Shown piece after piece: positions 40,901-52,547 of a stretch of 64,000 nt of DNA; position 1 is the first letter of the stretch, and each line of letters starts with the position of its first letter. The notes beneath the pieces were generated by a model. That model had not been told where the DNA came from. It made no database searches and saw only the letters and a list, made by a program, of their open reading frames with translations. The stretch is from contig JAKNDB010000087.1 of NCBI GenBank assembly GCA_024305405.1, positions 6,760,501 through 6,824,500 on the forward strand. Direction: 5' to 3'. The DNA is from Dirofilaria immitis (lineage: Eukaryota > Nematoda > Chromadorea > Rhabditida > Onchocercidae). Made by a program: the position numbers and the translations under genes.

Positions 40901-42947
40901 AGTAGTACGCTGAAGTCACAGATAAAACCAGTTGGACATTCACTAATTGTCTGTGGTTTACAGTAGATATATTCTCCGGATAAAATCAGTGGATCAGTAT
41001 CGAAAGGACAAACTAAAAGAAGTAATTAATGAAAATATGCATTGATTACTAAGCTATTAGTAGTATTACAAATGTTATGACTCCAGCCATATTTAAGAAT
41101 TTAAATCTTACAATTGATGTTGAAATTAATTGTTGTATCACATTTGAAATTACTAGAGTTGTGTGTATTCTCAAGAAACTCCGAGTACCCTTGTTATTGA
41201 ATTATTTTATAGTTTAAAATGTCCCAGAGTTTCTTTCTACTTTAATAAATTGTTTACTGTGTTAAATTTAACTTCATCCGATTTAATATTAATGTATTCA
41301 CATGGCATCCGGCTTCAAGTTTTATCGAGCAAAAAATATAAGAAGAAATTTTAGTTGCAGGATAAAAGCGATAGATCTTCTTGCACTTCATTTTAGAGGA
41401 GATATTAGCTTCATCGATAGAGTTAGAATTGACAGAACAATTCTCAGAATAGAATTAATCAAACTATCATTTGATGAGGACTAATATATTTCAGATAATT
41501 TCTATTTTATATTTAAATATATATTATTACTGGGTAATATAGTTGAGCTTTTTATAAACGCAACAATTACCGGTAATTTTAAACAAAATGAAACTCAGTG
41601 AGGGTCATTGTAGGTCATTATTTTATATCTTATTTCAGTTATTCTATAATATATTACTTCGCTAATTTGAAATTAAAAAGTAATATATTTGCATTAATAT
41701 TAAAGGAGTTGGCAAATGTTAGCCATTATTTAATAAGGATTCAAAATCTCTGATATACAATTTAATCTGTGATGATGATTGGCTTCAAATATTTCATTCT
41801 TGTTCTCAAGTGATTGCACATCATGAACTGAAGTACTTCCACTCTACTCAAGCAATATGATTTATTCATTGACCTTATAAATCGAAATAATCATGCCAAA
41901 CTTATTCCATCGTTTTCAATTTGTTATATTTGATAAAAAGATTATATTTTCTTTAGATTTAGTTTATCTAATTTTGAATAATCAACTTATCATACTTTAT
42001 TTGATTATCGATAAGATATATTGTATTTCATCTAGTAATTGCATGCGAAATAAGGCATTTGATTAGATAATTAAATTTCAATGTTTTATTAATTAAACCT
42101 CCTCTGTCAGCAACTTTAACTTCATTACGCGAACTGTTAGGCAAATTAGTTGTTCGGGTGAATTGTGCTTCTAAAACTTCCGATTCCGAATTAATGCCAA
42201 AAATCTTCAGTATGGTTGTAGCGATATCATTGTTCTCGGACATTGATGGGATTAAATTATCTCTTGTAAGTTGTAAGAATGAATTACGATTTGCCTCAAG
42301 CGATTGCTTCAAATTTTCTGGTTTATCAGTTACTGAATGTTGTCCATGGACTGAAAATTAAACATTTCTATCAACCATATATATATCCACATGATTTTCT
42401 TGCTAAATAAAAACTTTTGAAAAAGCAAAATAAAATAAGCATATTTTGTTTGAGTCAAAAGTGAAGCTTCACATTCTCGAAACACACTTATGGACTGATT
42501 GTCTGTGCATCAAAAATATGAAAGTGGTATTTTCTAATTGCTACAAAGTAAAAGCAAAATTACTGCAAAAGTCTACCATCTATTGTTATAAATCTATGAA
42601 TCATTATCATTATAATTCAATCGTAGAGTACTTTATATCGCTATCACGATTTTTTCTGTACAACTCAGTATAAATATATCAATGATTCCTTTTATGATTG
42701 ATTTGATGTTGAGCTCAGTCATATCAAGAAAATATATTTTTACAATATTTCATTTTGTGATGAAATTTATTAAGTGATAAAACTTCAAGTTTCGATAAGT
42801 TTCATTATATACCACAACCTAATTTTAATAGAATGAACGAAGGATAAAGTTAGGAAAATAAAATAATAAAAGCGAAAAGATATAAGAACCTGATAATAAT
42901 GTAACAATCATAGGTAGAAGAAGTACTGCTATTGGATAATAAAGCAT
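34935..42947 (-). CDS. swip-10: SWIP-10/MBLAC1-like secreted protein: Cys-rich domain plus degenerate metallo-beta-lactamase domain
   Basis: Ten exons in perfect phase: 42890-42947, 42099-42350, 40830-41012, 40541-40661, 40093-40275, 38428-38693, 36526-36689, 35996-36151, 35274-35410, 34935-34992; 525 residues. Exon 1 is a signal peptide (MLYYPIAVLLLPMIVTLLS). Exon 3 is a six-cysteine lustrin-like domain (VCPF..YCKP..CPTGFICDFS..SICC). Exons 6-9 give the MBL fold: ILVDTGSA, VVVITSGHPSYTGNLNLFP, VWKTPGRT, AIVGDLIP and ADWIIPGHGQPFKV, the order seen in MBLAC1 and nematode SWIP-10. The THxHxDH ligand motif reads T-S-G-H-P-S-Y and the PGH ligand reads PGR, so only the middle His of the first motif, the GD Asp and the last PGH His remain. 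MBLAC1 is a hydrolase and C. elegans SWIP-10 acts in glia to restrain dopamine signalling (published knowledge); this copy looks unable to bind the usual metal pair. Symbol assigned by architecture only. Confidence 0.88.
42626..42685. repeat. Direct repeat, copy 1 (pair with 43056-43116)
   Basis: Begins gagtactttatatcgct and is followed by cacgatttt..acaact.agtataaatat..caatga; about 60 bp and roughly 90% identical to the copy 430 bp to the right. This copy lies in intron 1 of the SWIP-10-like gene. Confidence 0.9.
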
Positions 42948-42963
42948 TTCGAGTTGCGATATG

Positions 42964-43009
42964 TAAAATTTTATTCAATACACAAATTTGTGTATTGAAT
43001 AAAATTTTA
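42964..43009. repeat. 46-bp perfect palindrome
   Basis: The left arm 42964-42986 and the right arm 42987-43009 are exact reverse complements with no spacer. The centre is cacaaatttgtg. It ends 17 bp before the start codon of the SWIP-10-like gene, so its transcript would carry it as a hairpin in the 5' leader, or it sits in the proximal promoter. Confidence 0.97.
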
Positions 43010-43055
43010 AATTATACTGCAAACGTACTAAACGAATGAGGTACTACTGAGTGTC

Positions 43056-43116
43056 GAGTACTTTATATCGCTGCCACGATTTTCTTCTTTACAACTTAGT
43101 ATAAATATACCAATGA
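43056..43116. repeat. Direct repeat, copy 2
   Basis: Second copy of the element at 42626-42685, in the same orientation, upstream of the SWIP-10-like start codon. The two copies bracket the palindrome and exon 1. Confidence 0.9.
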
Positions 43117-45323
43117 CAAGGGCAGGATAGTAGACTAATTTGTTTACTTTCCTCTTTTCCATCTCACTAATACTTTAGTTAATGAACTCCTCCTTCTCTT
43201 AAAATTGTTTAGGTCACGAAGCATACATTATGTATAGAAATGTCCAAGAAAAATGAACTTTAGATCATGAAGTATATTTATGTACAGAAGTACAGGAATA
43301 TTCGAGAAAATGAACTTTAATGAAATGGGAGGATGAGGAAAGTAAAAAAATTGAACAAGGATCATTGTTCAAAGAGTAGTTTGGTTGTATTATGCATATT
43401 TAAATAAGTTAAAATAAATGATTCATATCTTTCCATTTGTTATTTCTATTTCCCTAGTTGCTATTTTTAAGAAATTTTGAATAATTTATTCAAAATTATT
43501 TTTATAAAATATATTATTTCAGTTTGTTAGTTTGTTTTCTATTACATTCCATATATATTTCTTGCTATCTAAATTCGCCTATTTTTTTCAACAGTAAAAG
43601 ATTTGACTGGTCACTCAACCATAATTATTCTTTGATGATCTTTTATTGCAAGGAAAAGAAATCAATAAAGTCATATATGACTTTATTGAAGATTATCAAT
43701 AGACGGGAACACAATAAGTCAATGAATCTGAACAAAGTATACTATGGAAGGCTTTATCAGTTACTAATATTATTTCTTATCTGCTTTATCTATTATACTA
43801 CTTACATAATTTCAGTCCTTTACAGTTCTTATCGTCTTGAAAATTATGCAGACAATATTTTACAAATTAACATCATTCTCATGAATTTTCTTATGTTAAA
43901 TAATATTACTGATAAAGGAAATGAATGTCATCTTAAAATTGTACTTATTAATGATATTTAAAATTAATTATAATATTTTAATTATAATACTGTTCAAAAT
44001 AAACATAGCTTAATGGGAATCTAAAATCAGATGTTAAACATAGTGAGTCATTCTTAAATTTTAAAGAATATCAATAAAAAATTAATGCTACATTCGTTTT
44101 TTTTGCATATCTTCATCGTCCAAGCTATCTAAATTTTTATTTGACTACTTGATTGTAAACAATTCTTTCAAGTAATCAATTCTGTAATTCAAAGAATTGC
44201 CGAGATGCCAAATCTCAGTCGGAAATAAAATCAAATATACAGGTTAAAATGGTTAATTGCATCGAAAAATCATGATGTAAGTGATTTATTTATAAATCTT
44301 CTCAAGTATTATCGCAACATTTTTTGTTGAATCACATATCATTGCTTACATTGCTTTCTATTTAGGAAGTTAGAATCAAAAACTGTCGCTTAATGGTAAT
44401 AATAGCAATAATAATTAATTAGAAATAATTAGTATAAACTAAATTAATTGTTTAAAAACTATCTTAAATTTTTTAAGCATAAAGTATCGCATGATTAAGT
44501 TAAATATCCCTATAAAGTCAGATGACTAAATGGTTTCGTGTATTATTGCTCTTTTGTTTTTTATCCAACTCTCGAAAAGGTGCTTTATCATAAGAACTCC
44601 GCTGTTTACACACTTATTCAAAATCATAAATCAAGTTTTAGTTACGTTCGAACTTCTCGTCATCTTTTTAATTTTTGAAATGTACCATCGAGCAACGAAG
44701 CTTGAGGGAACTTTTTTCTCATGGGACTTCTCTTGTCGACTACAGATTTTAAGAAATTTTGTTACTCTTTTAAAAACAAAACAAAAAAATAGCACATGAG
44801 TAGAAATATATTTGCCCCGGAAACGTCATGCATTCATGAATGTTTCATTAAACCCAAGACATTGAAAATGATTGAAGGAAATTGATCCATTCGTGGATAT
44901 TCGGTATGGGTGTTATTAAATTTATCGGAAACATAGATTTAAATAAATTGATGAATTTAACTTATTACTGCTGCGTACAATATTCTATTATCGATATGCT
45001 AATGATTAAGAAATGTCCCCTTTCATTATGACTTATATTTCAGTGAATACAGAAAAATGAAATGCGGATTTTTATCAGCTAATTTCTAAATCCACTTCTT
45101 CCTCTCTTAAGTCTGTATTATTTCGTCGAAGGATTGCAATCACCGGCCTATTCCTTCATTGAAATAATTAATGAATGGCCTATGATTTAGGTATACTGAA
45201 TGAGATATTGACTATTTGAGAAATTGTATCAAGTATAATACTTGTATTTTTCTTCACTATCCGTTGGCTTCTTCTTTCCTACTTATTTTCTCTTTTTATT
45301 GCGACAAGTAGAAGCTTTCTAGA
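43117..45323. other. Divergent intergenic DNA with two long open frames
   Basis: Very AT-rich. Two plus-strand frames stand out. One is 43524-43961 (145 codons, from TTG after a good acceptor ttatttcag). The other is 44530-44799 (89 codons, ATG, hydrophobic N-terminus MVSCIIALLFFIQL, and more G/C-containing codons than the surroundings). Neither matches a family I recognise; either could be a small gene or chance. Confidence 0.35.
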
Positions 45324-45541
45324 ATGGAACAAATCCTTAGATTAAGAGAAATCGAACTTCGAGAATATAAGGCCATAAAGTCCACTTTTTCTTCCCTGTA
45401 AGTATGTTCAAACTGGAATATGTGTGACTTTAAATATGATCGAATTTAATTTCTCCATTGCTTCTGCAACTCAAGCTGAGCTTGATTGCTTAAGACTGCA
45501 ATTTCAACTATACTATCGCACAGAAGATTTTCCATTATTTT
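45324..45541 (+). CDS. Candidate small two-exon gene, function unknown
   Basis: An acceptor (tttctag) sits one base before ATG. The first exon reads MEQILRLREIELREYKAIKS and then TFSS, ending at a strong donor (CCCT|gtaagtatg, about 45396). After roughly 75 bp a second open segment reads ATQAELDCLRLQFQLYYRTE to a TAG at 45539-45541. Both are protein-like and charged or helical, unlike their surroundings. Phase across the proposed intron is off by one base, so either another exon boundary or a base error is involved. Family not recognised. Confidence 0.35.
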
Positions 45542-46565
45542 AGCATTAAAATTTAATATTCTCCACTAAATATTTTCACACGTAGTTATTCACTATACTT
45601 TTCTTTCGTTTTCAATTTTCGAATTTAAAAGTTGTGATTTTTTTACATGATATTGGATGCTTCGATGTTTTCTAACTTCCTCCAACAATGTTCAATGCCT
45701 CGTATAAGTTAACAGATAAATCAACCTTCTCGAAATATTCCAGCCAGTTTATGAGAAGTATATTGTTGATATATTGCGAATGAAAAGTTTTACAAATCCC
45801 TAGTAACTTTACTTCAATCCTCAGAAATGCATTTTAATTGTTAAATTAATAAATTAAAATGAGCACAAAGAAATGATATTTCACAGTAATGGGAATAATA
45901 ATAATGATAATGATAGCAATAGGAATAGAATTGCGATAAATCTATGTTTACATTTAATATTATAAGAGCCATTCCTAATTGTAAAATATTATACTGAATC
46001 ATTGAATAGATAATAATGATAACGAAACTAAAGTCAGAGCAAATTAAATCAGAAAAATATAATTCGAAAAAAAGTGGAATACGAAGTAAATGATATCATT
46101 AGGAGATATGAAACAATAAAATTATGAGAGAAAAAAAAAGAAAACGAAAAATTTTACAATTGGACTTTACAGGCCTACAAACCATAAACGACAAATGATC
46201 GGCTGCATATAGTTTGTAGATATATTTCAATAATGGATAAACCATTGAAATTGTTCTGCTTTTAATAGAATTGAAGTAAATTCGTTATATTTTTCCAATT
46301 TGATGACATTATTATATTGTTAAATAAGTAGAGAGTTATTAATTTTTTACAAAATATTGTAATGTTTTTTTTCGACATTAGTTGTAGGAATATTGTAACA
46401 CTTTGATATCACATTTTTAAATCATTCATACATTATTTTTGATCTTTTGATGTGACAATAGAAAATGTCCTGTTATGTTAACTTTAATTTATTTTAAAAC
46501 AAAGTGCAAGGTTCTCATATTATTGATTCTAGAATTTTATGAAGATTTTTTTATATATAATACAT

Positions 46566-46813
46566 TCTTCAATCGATCATTCATTCATTCATTCATTCCA
46601 CTCATTCATTCCATTCATTCATTCCATTCATTCATTCATTCATTCATTCATTCATTCATTCATTCATTCCATTCATTCATTCATTCATTCATTCATTCAT
46701 TCCATTCATTCATTCCATTCATTCATTCCATTCATTCATTCCATTCATTCATTCCATTCATTCATTCCATTCATTTCATTCCATTCATTCATTCCATTCA
46801 TTCATTCATTTTC
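46566..46813. repeat. Compound (ATTC)n microsatellite with 13-bp higher-order unit
   Basis: About 250 bp of tetranucleotide ATTC interrupted regularly by ATTCC, giving a recurrent 4+4+5 = 13-bp unit over much of its length. Plus-strand frames through it give only Ser/His/Phe/Ile repeats and are not genes. Confidence 0.97.
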
Positions 46814-46980
46814 AAATTGTTCGAATTAGTCATTTAGTCATTTAAGAAAATGAAGAGTGCAATGAAATTGTTACGACAGATGCGCCTATCTGCTTAATAT
46901 TTGGTGCTTAGTGCATAGTGGTGTAAGAAGGGTAATATTGTAGCATTCTCTTATCTAATGGCCTAATGATATATTTTTAG

Positions 46981-47181
46981 GAAAGCTTTATTCCTCTTAA
47001 GTTGACGAAACAAGAAGACAAAAAGATTCAAAATTTCCTTGTTGATTGTGGAAAAAAGAAAAAGAGAAGAAAGAAAAGAAAGGAGATGGCCCACCTTCTG
47101 CTGAAAAAGGAAGCTTTATATCACTGCCTATTTAAATTAATTGAACTTGAAAAGCACAAATCATCCAATCGCATCTTGCTG

Positions 47182-47184
<3 letters not shown>
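46981..47184 (+). CDS. Candidate terminal exon of a Lys-rich protein, function unknown
   Basis: An excellent acceptor (atatttttag) is followed by 67 codons to TAA, with a basic cluster (CGKKKKRRKKRKE, resembling a nuclear localisation signal) and a helical C-terminus (KKEALYHCLFKLIELEKHKS). No upstream exon could be joined with confidence; the candidate at 45324 is a possible partner. The stop abuts a long TA tract. Confidence 0.3.

Positions 47185-47250
<66 letters not shown>
47182..47250. repeat. (TA)n microsatellite, about 70 bp
   Basis: The longest dinucleotide TA tract in the window, immediately 3' of the Lys-rich candidate exon. Confidence 0.98.
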
Positions 47251-47252
<2 letters not shown>

Positions 47253-47313
47253 AATCTATTCATTCATTCAGTTGCTCCCTTAAATAAATATATATTTTCT
47301 AGAAAAGAAGGAA

Positions 47314-48474
47314 GTATCAGGAAATGATTTGGTATTTCAAATATCGAGAGCGCGTAGAGAGAGATAGAAGAGTGTCATTTAATAGCATCAGTGATAAGCT
47401 CCGCTTATTGTTTTACATTAATTCTTGAATTTTGAATATTAATTGGCATAAACTTCAGCTAATAATGGAAGGTGTACCTAGCCATGAAAATCTGCTGATT
47501 GATGAACAGGTTTTGACTATCTGAATTCATTGAAAAAAATAAATGTTTAACTATAGCTTTGATTCTCAGATAAGGAAAATAATAGCTATTATTTTTTCGA
47601 TCTGTATTTAATTTGTTTAATTAAGGATGCAGCATTACATTATCCAGGTTATCATCCAAATCAATTTTTTTTTAAATCTTAATTGTCATACAAAAGTGAG
47701 CATTTGGACGATTTTATTATCGTTTGCAAATATTTATTGAAATTTGTTGGATTCTGTATTCTAAACTTCAAAAAAGTAATTGGGAGAGATTCGATTCTTC
47801 TGAAGTTGGATTTCTATTTGATAGATTTGAATCTTTTCATGTACCGATAGGTGATTAACATTCACATTGAGATGTAACTTTATATAGATATAATATATAA
47901 TTATATGTAAATGCATAAAATATTATAAATTTACTAATTCTTTTAAAAAATTAACCATTTACCGATAAGTCGCATGCGACCACATGTAGATGTAATTAGT
48001 AAAATTTATAATCGATGCATGTCACTATTATTTCAAGTGAAAGTTACATTTTATTAAAACTTCATCTCAGACAACTTCATCTCAGACATATAAATAGATA
48101 GATTCAGATTCAGACACAACTTTCAAATTTTTCTAATTACAGGTATTAGTGTTATCATAAAATGCAAACATTAGAGATGAATTATTGATTTTGAAAGAAG
48201 ATATCAAAAAACACTACATTTTCAAAACTTCAGGTTTCTCTGTAGGTTAAAGAAGTGATAATAATAAAAAACATCATAAAAAAGTTAATCATAGGTGAAT
48301 AATGATTCTTTATTCCGCCTGGAATCTTCTTTAGTTCAGTAAGTTTCCTTTTGTTATTTTGCGTTTTCTTTTGTTATTCCAACTTTTTAAATTTTAATTT
48401 TTTTAACTTTTCGAAATTTTTGATTCAGGAAAATGATCTGTCAAATTTGCAGCAGAATTTAACTTAATATCGAC
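47314..48474 (+). other. Region with several short exon-like pieces upstream of the CPG4-like gene
   Basis: Plus-strand pieces flanked by splice signals: about 47314-47429 (after tttctag; reads KRRKYQEMIWYFKYRERVER and ends in TGA), about 47462-47510 (after cttcag; reads MEGVPSHENLLIDEQ, donor gttttg), about 47636-47658 (DAALHYP, donor gttatc) and a piece after an acceptor at about 48143. They may form a small gene or non-coding leader exons. A 15-bp tandem repeat (acttcatctcagaca) lies at about 48060-48089. Confidence 0.3.
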
Positions 48475-51400
48475 ATGACGATAATCATTTCAATATTTAT
48501 CATTTTAATTACGTGTAAGATTTTATTGTAGATTGAAATTTAATTAAAAATAAAGCTATAAAATGAATATCTTTCCATTAATTTCCTCAGGAAGCATATT
48601 ATCTTTCAACAAATGCATTTGCCTACTGCCTATTAATTTAAATATACATTAATGAATTTTGAACTTCTTTACAGATATTGCGAGTACCATTTGTATGGAA
48701 AGTTTTTGAATGGTGATTGTGTGGAACCATGCATTAATGAAATGCAACTTATCATGGAAAGTATGCCATTCAGTCGGAGTGACCACCAAGGACAGCTTTC
48801 TTGGACACAGCTTTTACAAGTTTCTTTCTCTTACTCTTCGACATCAGTATGTCATTTAAAATTCAACAGCGTTTGGTTCTAATTAGTTTATTTTCTCTTT
48901 ATAAAATGATGCAGTTCCAAAATATTAATTCCTAAAAAACTCTTAAATTTGAATCATCAAATGCGAAATAATTTGCTTATCAATATGCCACCATATCTAC
49001 CCCGAGGTTATTTGCAAATTAAATTTGAAAATTTTGCAAATCGGATTATTTTCATTTTATGATAACTCGGTTGTTACTTCATTCTTGCTGTTGAAACTGA
49101 TTTTAAAAATTTAAGACTGCACAAATTTTCAGTTGTTTTAATAAAAGTTACAAATAAATGACAATTTTACAATGCTGTCGAGATTTTCTAGTTGGGATTA
49201 AAAATTAATAAACTTTAGATTCTGTTATAATTTGTTAGAAATATGTGAGCAATAACAGTATTTTTAGGCATCAAAAAATCGGCGTGTCACCGAAAATTCA
49301 TTCCACAGTATTTGTGAGTAAGTCCATGTCTTCAAATTAATTGTATTAAAGATTAGCTAGTGAAAAATGCTTAAGATCATGAAATACTACTGTGCTTTGG
49401 CTAAATATTACTTATTCTTCCGTTTATTTCATATTAACTTAAGATGAGAAGTTTTGCATATTTTGAAATTACTTACGAAAATATGAATATATTTAGGGCT
49501 TATAAAAGAGTAGACAGATGTTTGGAGGAATGCGAGAAAACATCTGAACATAGTGCCAATATCCGTCAAACATACGCCGGATTACGCTTCATTTGTGTTG
49601 AGCAAAAAGAAGGTTTGCTTTTCATTCAATCCACTTAGTGTCGGGCAATTTAGCAAAAGCAAAGTTAAAAGTTACGAAGTTCATAGACTTCAAGTTTGTA
49701 TCGTAAATTTTAATCATTTTTGCAAGAACAAATTGAAGCTAAATTTAAATTAATTCGCCAATAAATATAAACAAAGCAAACAGTGAATAGCAATCAGGCC
49801 ACTCTCTCATTTACAGAATGAATTTAGTCATAAAGAGAAAAAGAAAGCAAAATCTGTTTCGAAAACATATATGAATTATGTATGAGTAGCTGCTGGATTA
49901 TTCCTCCTTAGGGAATTTCCCACCATTATTTTTGCAACGGTGAGACCGGAACTACCAACCTTATATATATATATATATATACATGCACATTTCTCACAGG
50001 AATAAAGTAATCTTGCAAATTTTCTTAAATTTATGATCATGAAAGGGAATATTTACTGAGCGTTAAATTGTAGATATTTCACGAAATCAAGATTTTGCAC
50101 TGTCTCGAAAGAAATTTGACAAGAATCCATTTCCTTAAGTTTTCATCCCTTCAGTTTCCCTTTATTAGCTTTCTTGGAACTATCTTTCTTTATTATTCAG
50201 TTTATTTGGTAAACTTAACTTTGCCTTAGCTTTAAAACTTTATCACTGCCTAATCGTCTAAAATCTTCATTACTTTTCCTGCATACAATAAGCCTATTTC
50301 TTCTGAGTCTGAATATATCTGATTTTTATGCTTCCCAGCTGCTTATGTCTAATAGCACAATAAAAAGCCAATATGTATCAGTGGAACTTTACTTTTTTCG
50401 CATTAAAGTAGAGATGTAGAACTTAGCTTATTCCGAAAATAATTGAATTTCAGGCAGCTAGGCTCTATTCCCGTGCTCACAAATGATAGTGAAATAGCAG
50501 AAATTTACCGGTCAAATTTGAGAATATTGAACCTGAATTAAATTATTCAGGCATCTTTCATACATAATCAATATTGTAAGATTATGGCCAACCGACTGAA
50601 TGATAGCTCAAATCCTTTTTGAGGATCAGTGGCTTCAAAAAGTATGAAAGTGGATAAAATGAACTTTTGTTCTTGCACAAAAGTTTTGAATTCAAATTTT
50701 GGAATTTGATACACCATTAAAACAGGAAAAGTATAGAACTTAACTAGTTCCAATGTCCCAAAAATTGAGTCACAGATAAATAATGCATCCCAAGCACAAT
50801 CTCGGCATCACAAATATCCAAATCAATTTTAATTTCAGAATTCTTCAACAACTTGCCATGTCTTGCCCAGTAAGTTTCTTACTTTTCCTGCATTTTCTAA
50901 TTAAAATTTTTGAAGATTTCGTTATCAAAAATCAAAGAAATACCCTTTATTTCATCTTTTTATGGAATAATGCTCAAAAATCCATCCCCAATTGATCATA
51001 TCATCTTTCAATAATAAGTTACAACACTACTCCACCCAGGTATGAATACAGGTACGAACCAGTGGCAATGTCACGATGTCAGAATGAAATTAATCAGTCA
51101 TTGGTGGGTAGTAATTCATTCAGTGCTGCTGTTATTAATCGCGAACAGCATAATATTCAGAACAGATTGGAAACGCTTTGCAAGTAAATTTCATTTATTT
51201 TGAGAAATTCCAAATAATAACAGTTGATTATTCTATCAAAGAAAAAACAAAAGCATTGACTTCTACATCATTCAAAAGAATAACTTCAAATAATTTGCTT
51301 ATTTGTGTTATCTTCAGAGATATACTACTTCAATATTCAAAATATTACATATTTAGTGAGAAAATTAAAATGAAAAGAAAAATCTTTTCTTCTCTCTTCT

Positions 51401-52471
51401 CGCTTTTCTTTTATAATGGGATTGCAAAATAGCTCTAAAACAAAGTTCTGTAAAAAAAAAGGAAAAAAAGAAAATAAAATATAGCATACTTTTTTAATAC
51501 AAGATTTCTGAAATTAAACATCATTTAACATGAAACTTTCCCTGAACTGTTTAGAAGAAAATTCGAAAATCGATATACGTCTTCAAATATTTACTAATAT
51601 AAATATATTGTAATATTCATTCAGAGATTTGGCAAATATGATCAAATGTATCGAACCAGTCACACGAAACGGCTGTGGTGAAGATGCAGCTAAAATGATG
51701 CTCAAGTTTATCACCGTCGGTTTTACAAGGTGAACTTAGTCGTATCCATTCAACAATCGATTACTTTAAAAAGACAGAATAACTAATCAAAATCTCAAAA
51801 AGAGGGATATAAAGAAGATACCAGACTTTGATCTAAAACAATTTGGATCGCTCTATTCAAAACCTCCCCACAGTTTTGATTTCTTCATTCATGATCATCA
51901 TATTAAAAAGATCCAAATGATGTTATTCTATAGCTATAAATTTCTAGCAGATAACCAATTTTTAAGCTCTTTATCTTTAGAAGTTAAAACTTTAATACAA
52001 AAAGAAAAATTATGCATTCTCACACTTTTAATTTAAATCGAGCAAAGAGGTTTTTGATTGATAATTCTAAGTCTTCGAGACACTTAATTCGGAATACAAA
52101 ATAGAAATGATATAATTTACATGTTCGTTTATCAGTGTTGGGGAATTATGGATTAATGTTTGATTTCTTTTAAAATTTTTGCTTTGGGCAGGAAAAATTT
52201 CAGCTTTGAACAGTTGTACAATCATCTCGGTATTACTGATGAACTGCCTCATTCCTGTCGACAGCTATTGAACCTAACTGTTGAAAGTCGGATTAACAAT
52301 GAAAAATGGTTGATTTTTTCTTCACAAGCACACAATCCTTATCTGGAAAATATGATGAATTCGAATGAAGTTTCACGAACCATTCCAAGCATGACTTTTT
52401 CACTGCTCAGCATTTCATTTGCTATAATTAAGCTTTTCTTTGACATATTTAAACAAATTCAAAAACTTTAA
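48475..52471 (+). CDS. Secreted cysteine-rich protein of the nematode CPG4/DUF19-like type, with C-terminal hydrophobic tail
   Basis: Eight exons in consistent phase: 48475-48512, 48675-48819, 49268-49317, 49497-49612, 50839-50869, 51052-51183, 51625-51729, 52192-52471; about 297 residues. The first exon is a short signal peptide (MTIIISIFIILIT) and an acceptor (tttgcag) lies about 24 nt before the ATG, suggesting trans-splicing. The mature part has regularly spaced cysteines (YCEYH..GDCVEPC, SICEAYKRVDRCLEEC, GLRFICVE, LPCLAQ, MSRCQNEI, LETLCK, IKCIEP, NGCGED, HSCRQL), the arrangement of nematode CPG4/DUF19-type extracellular domains. The C-terminus ends in a hydrophobic stretch (TFSLLSISFAIIKLFF) followed by basic residues, so it could be membrane-anchored. 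Exon 6 has a second acceptor 12 bp upstream (start 51040). Function is not known; family assignment rests on the cysteine pattern. Confidence 0.82.
49963..49981. repeat. (TA)n microsatellite
   Basis: Short TA tract inside the 1.2-kb intron between exons 4 and 5 of the CPG4-like gene. Confidence 0.9.
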
Positions 52472-52547
52472 AATATTGAAATCTGAAAATTTTATCGAAC
52501 TTACTGAGAAAATCTCTGGAAAGTAATCAAGTAGTCCAGAAAGTGGA

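Noticed and set aside
46475..46837. Two long plus-strand open frames (120 and 96 codons) of Ser/His/Phe/Ile repeats
   Set aside because: They are translations of the ATTC microsatellite in two frames, not genes.
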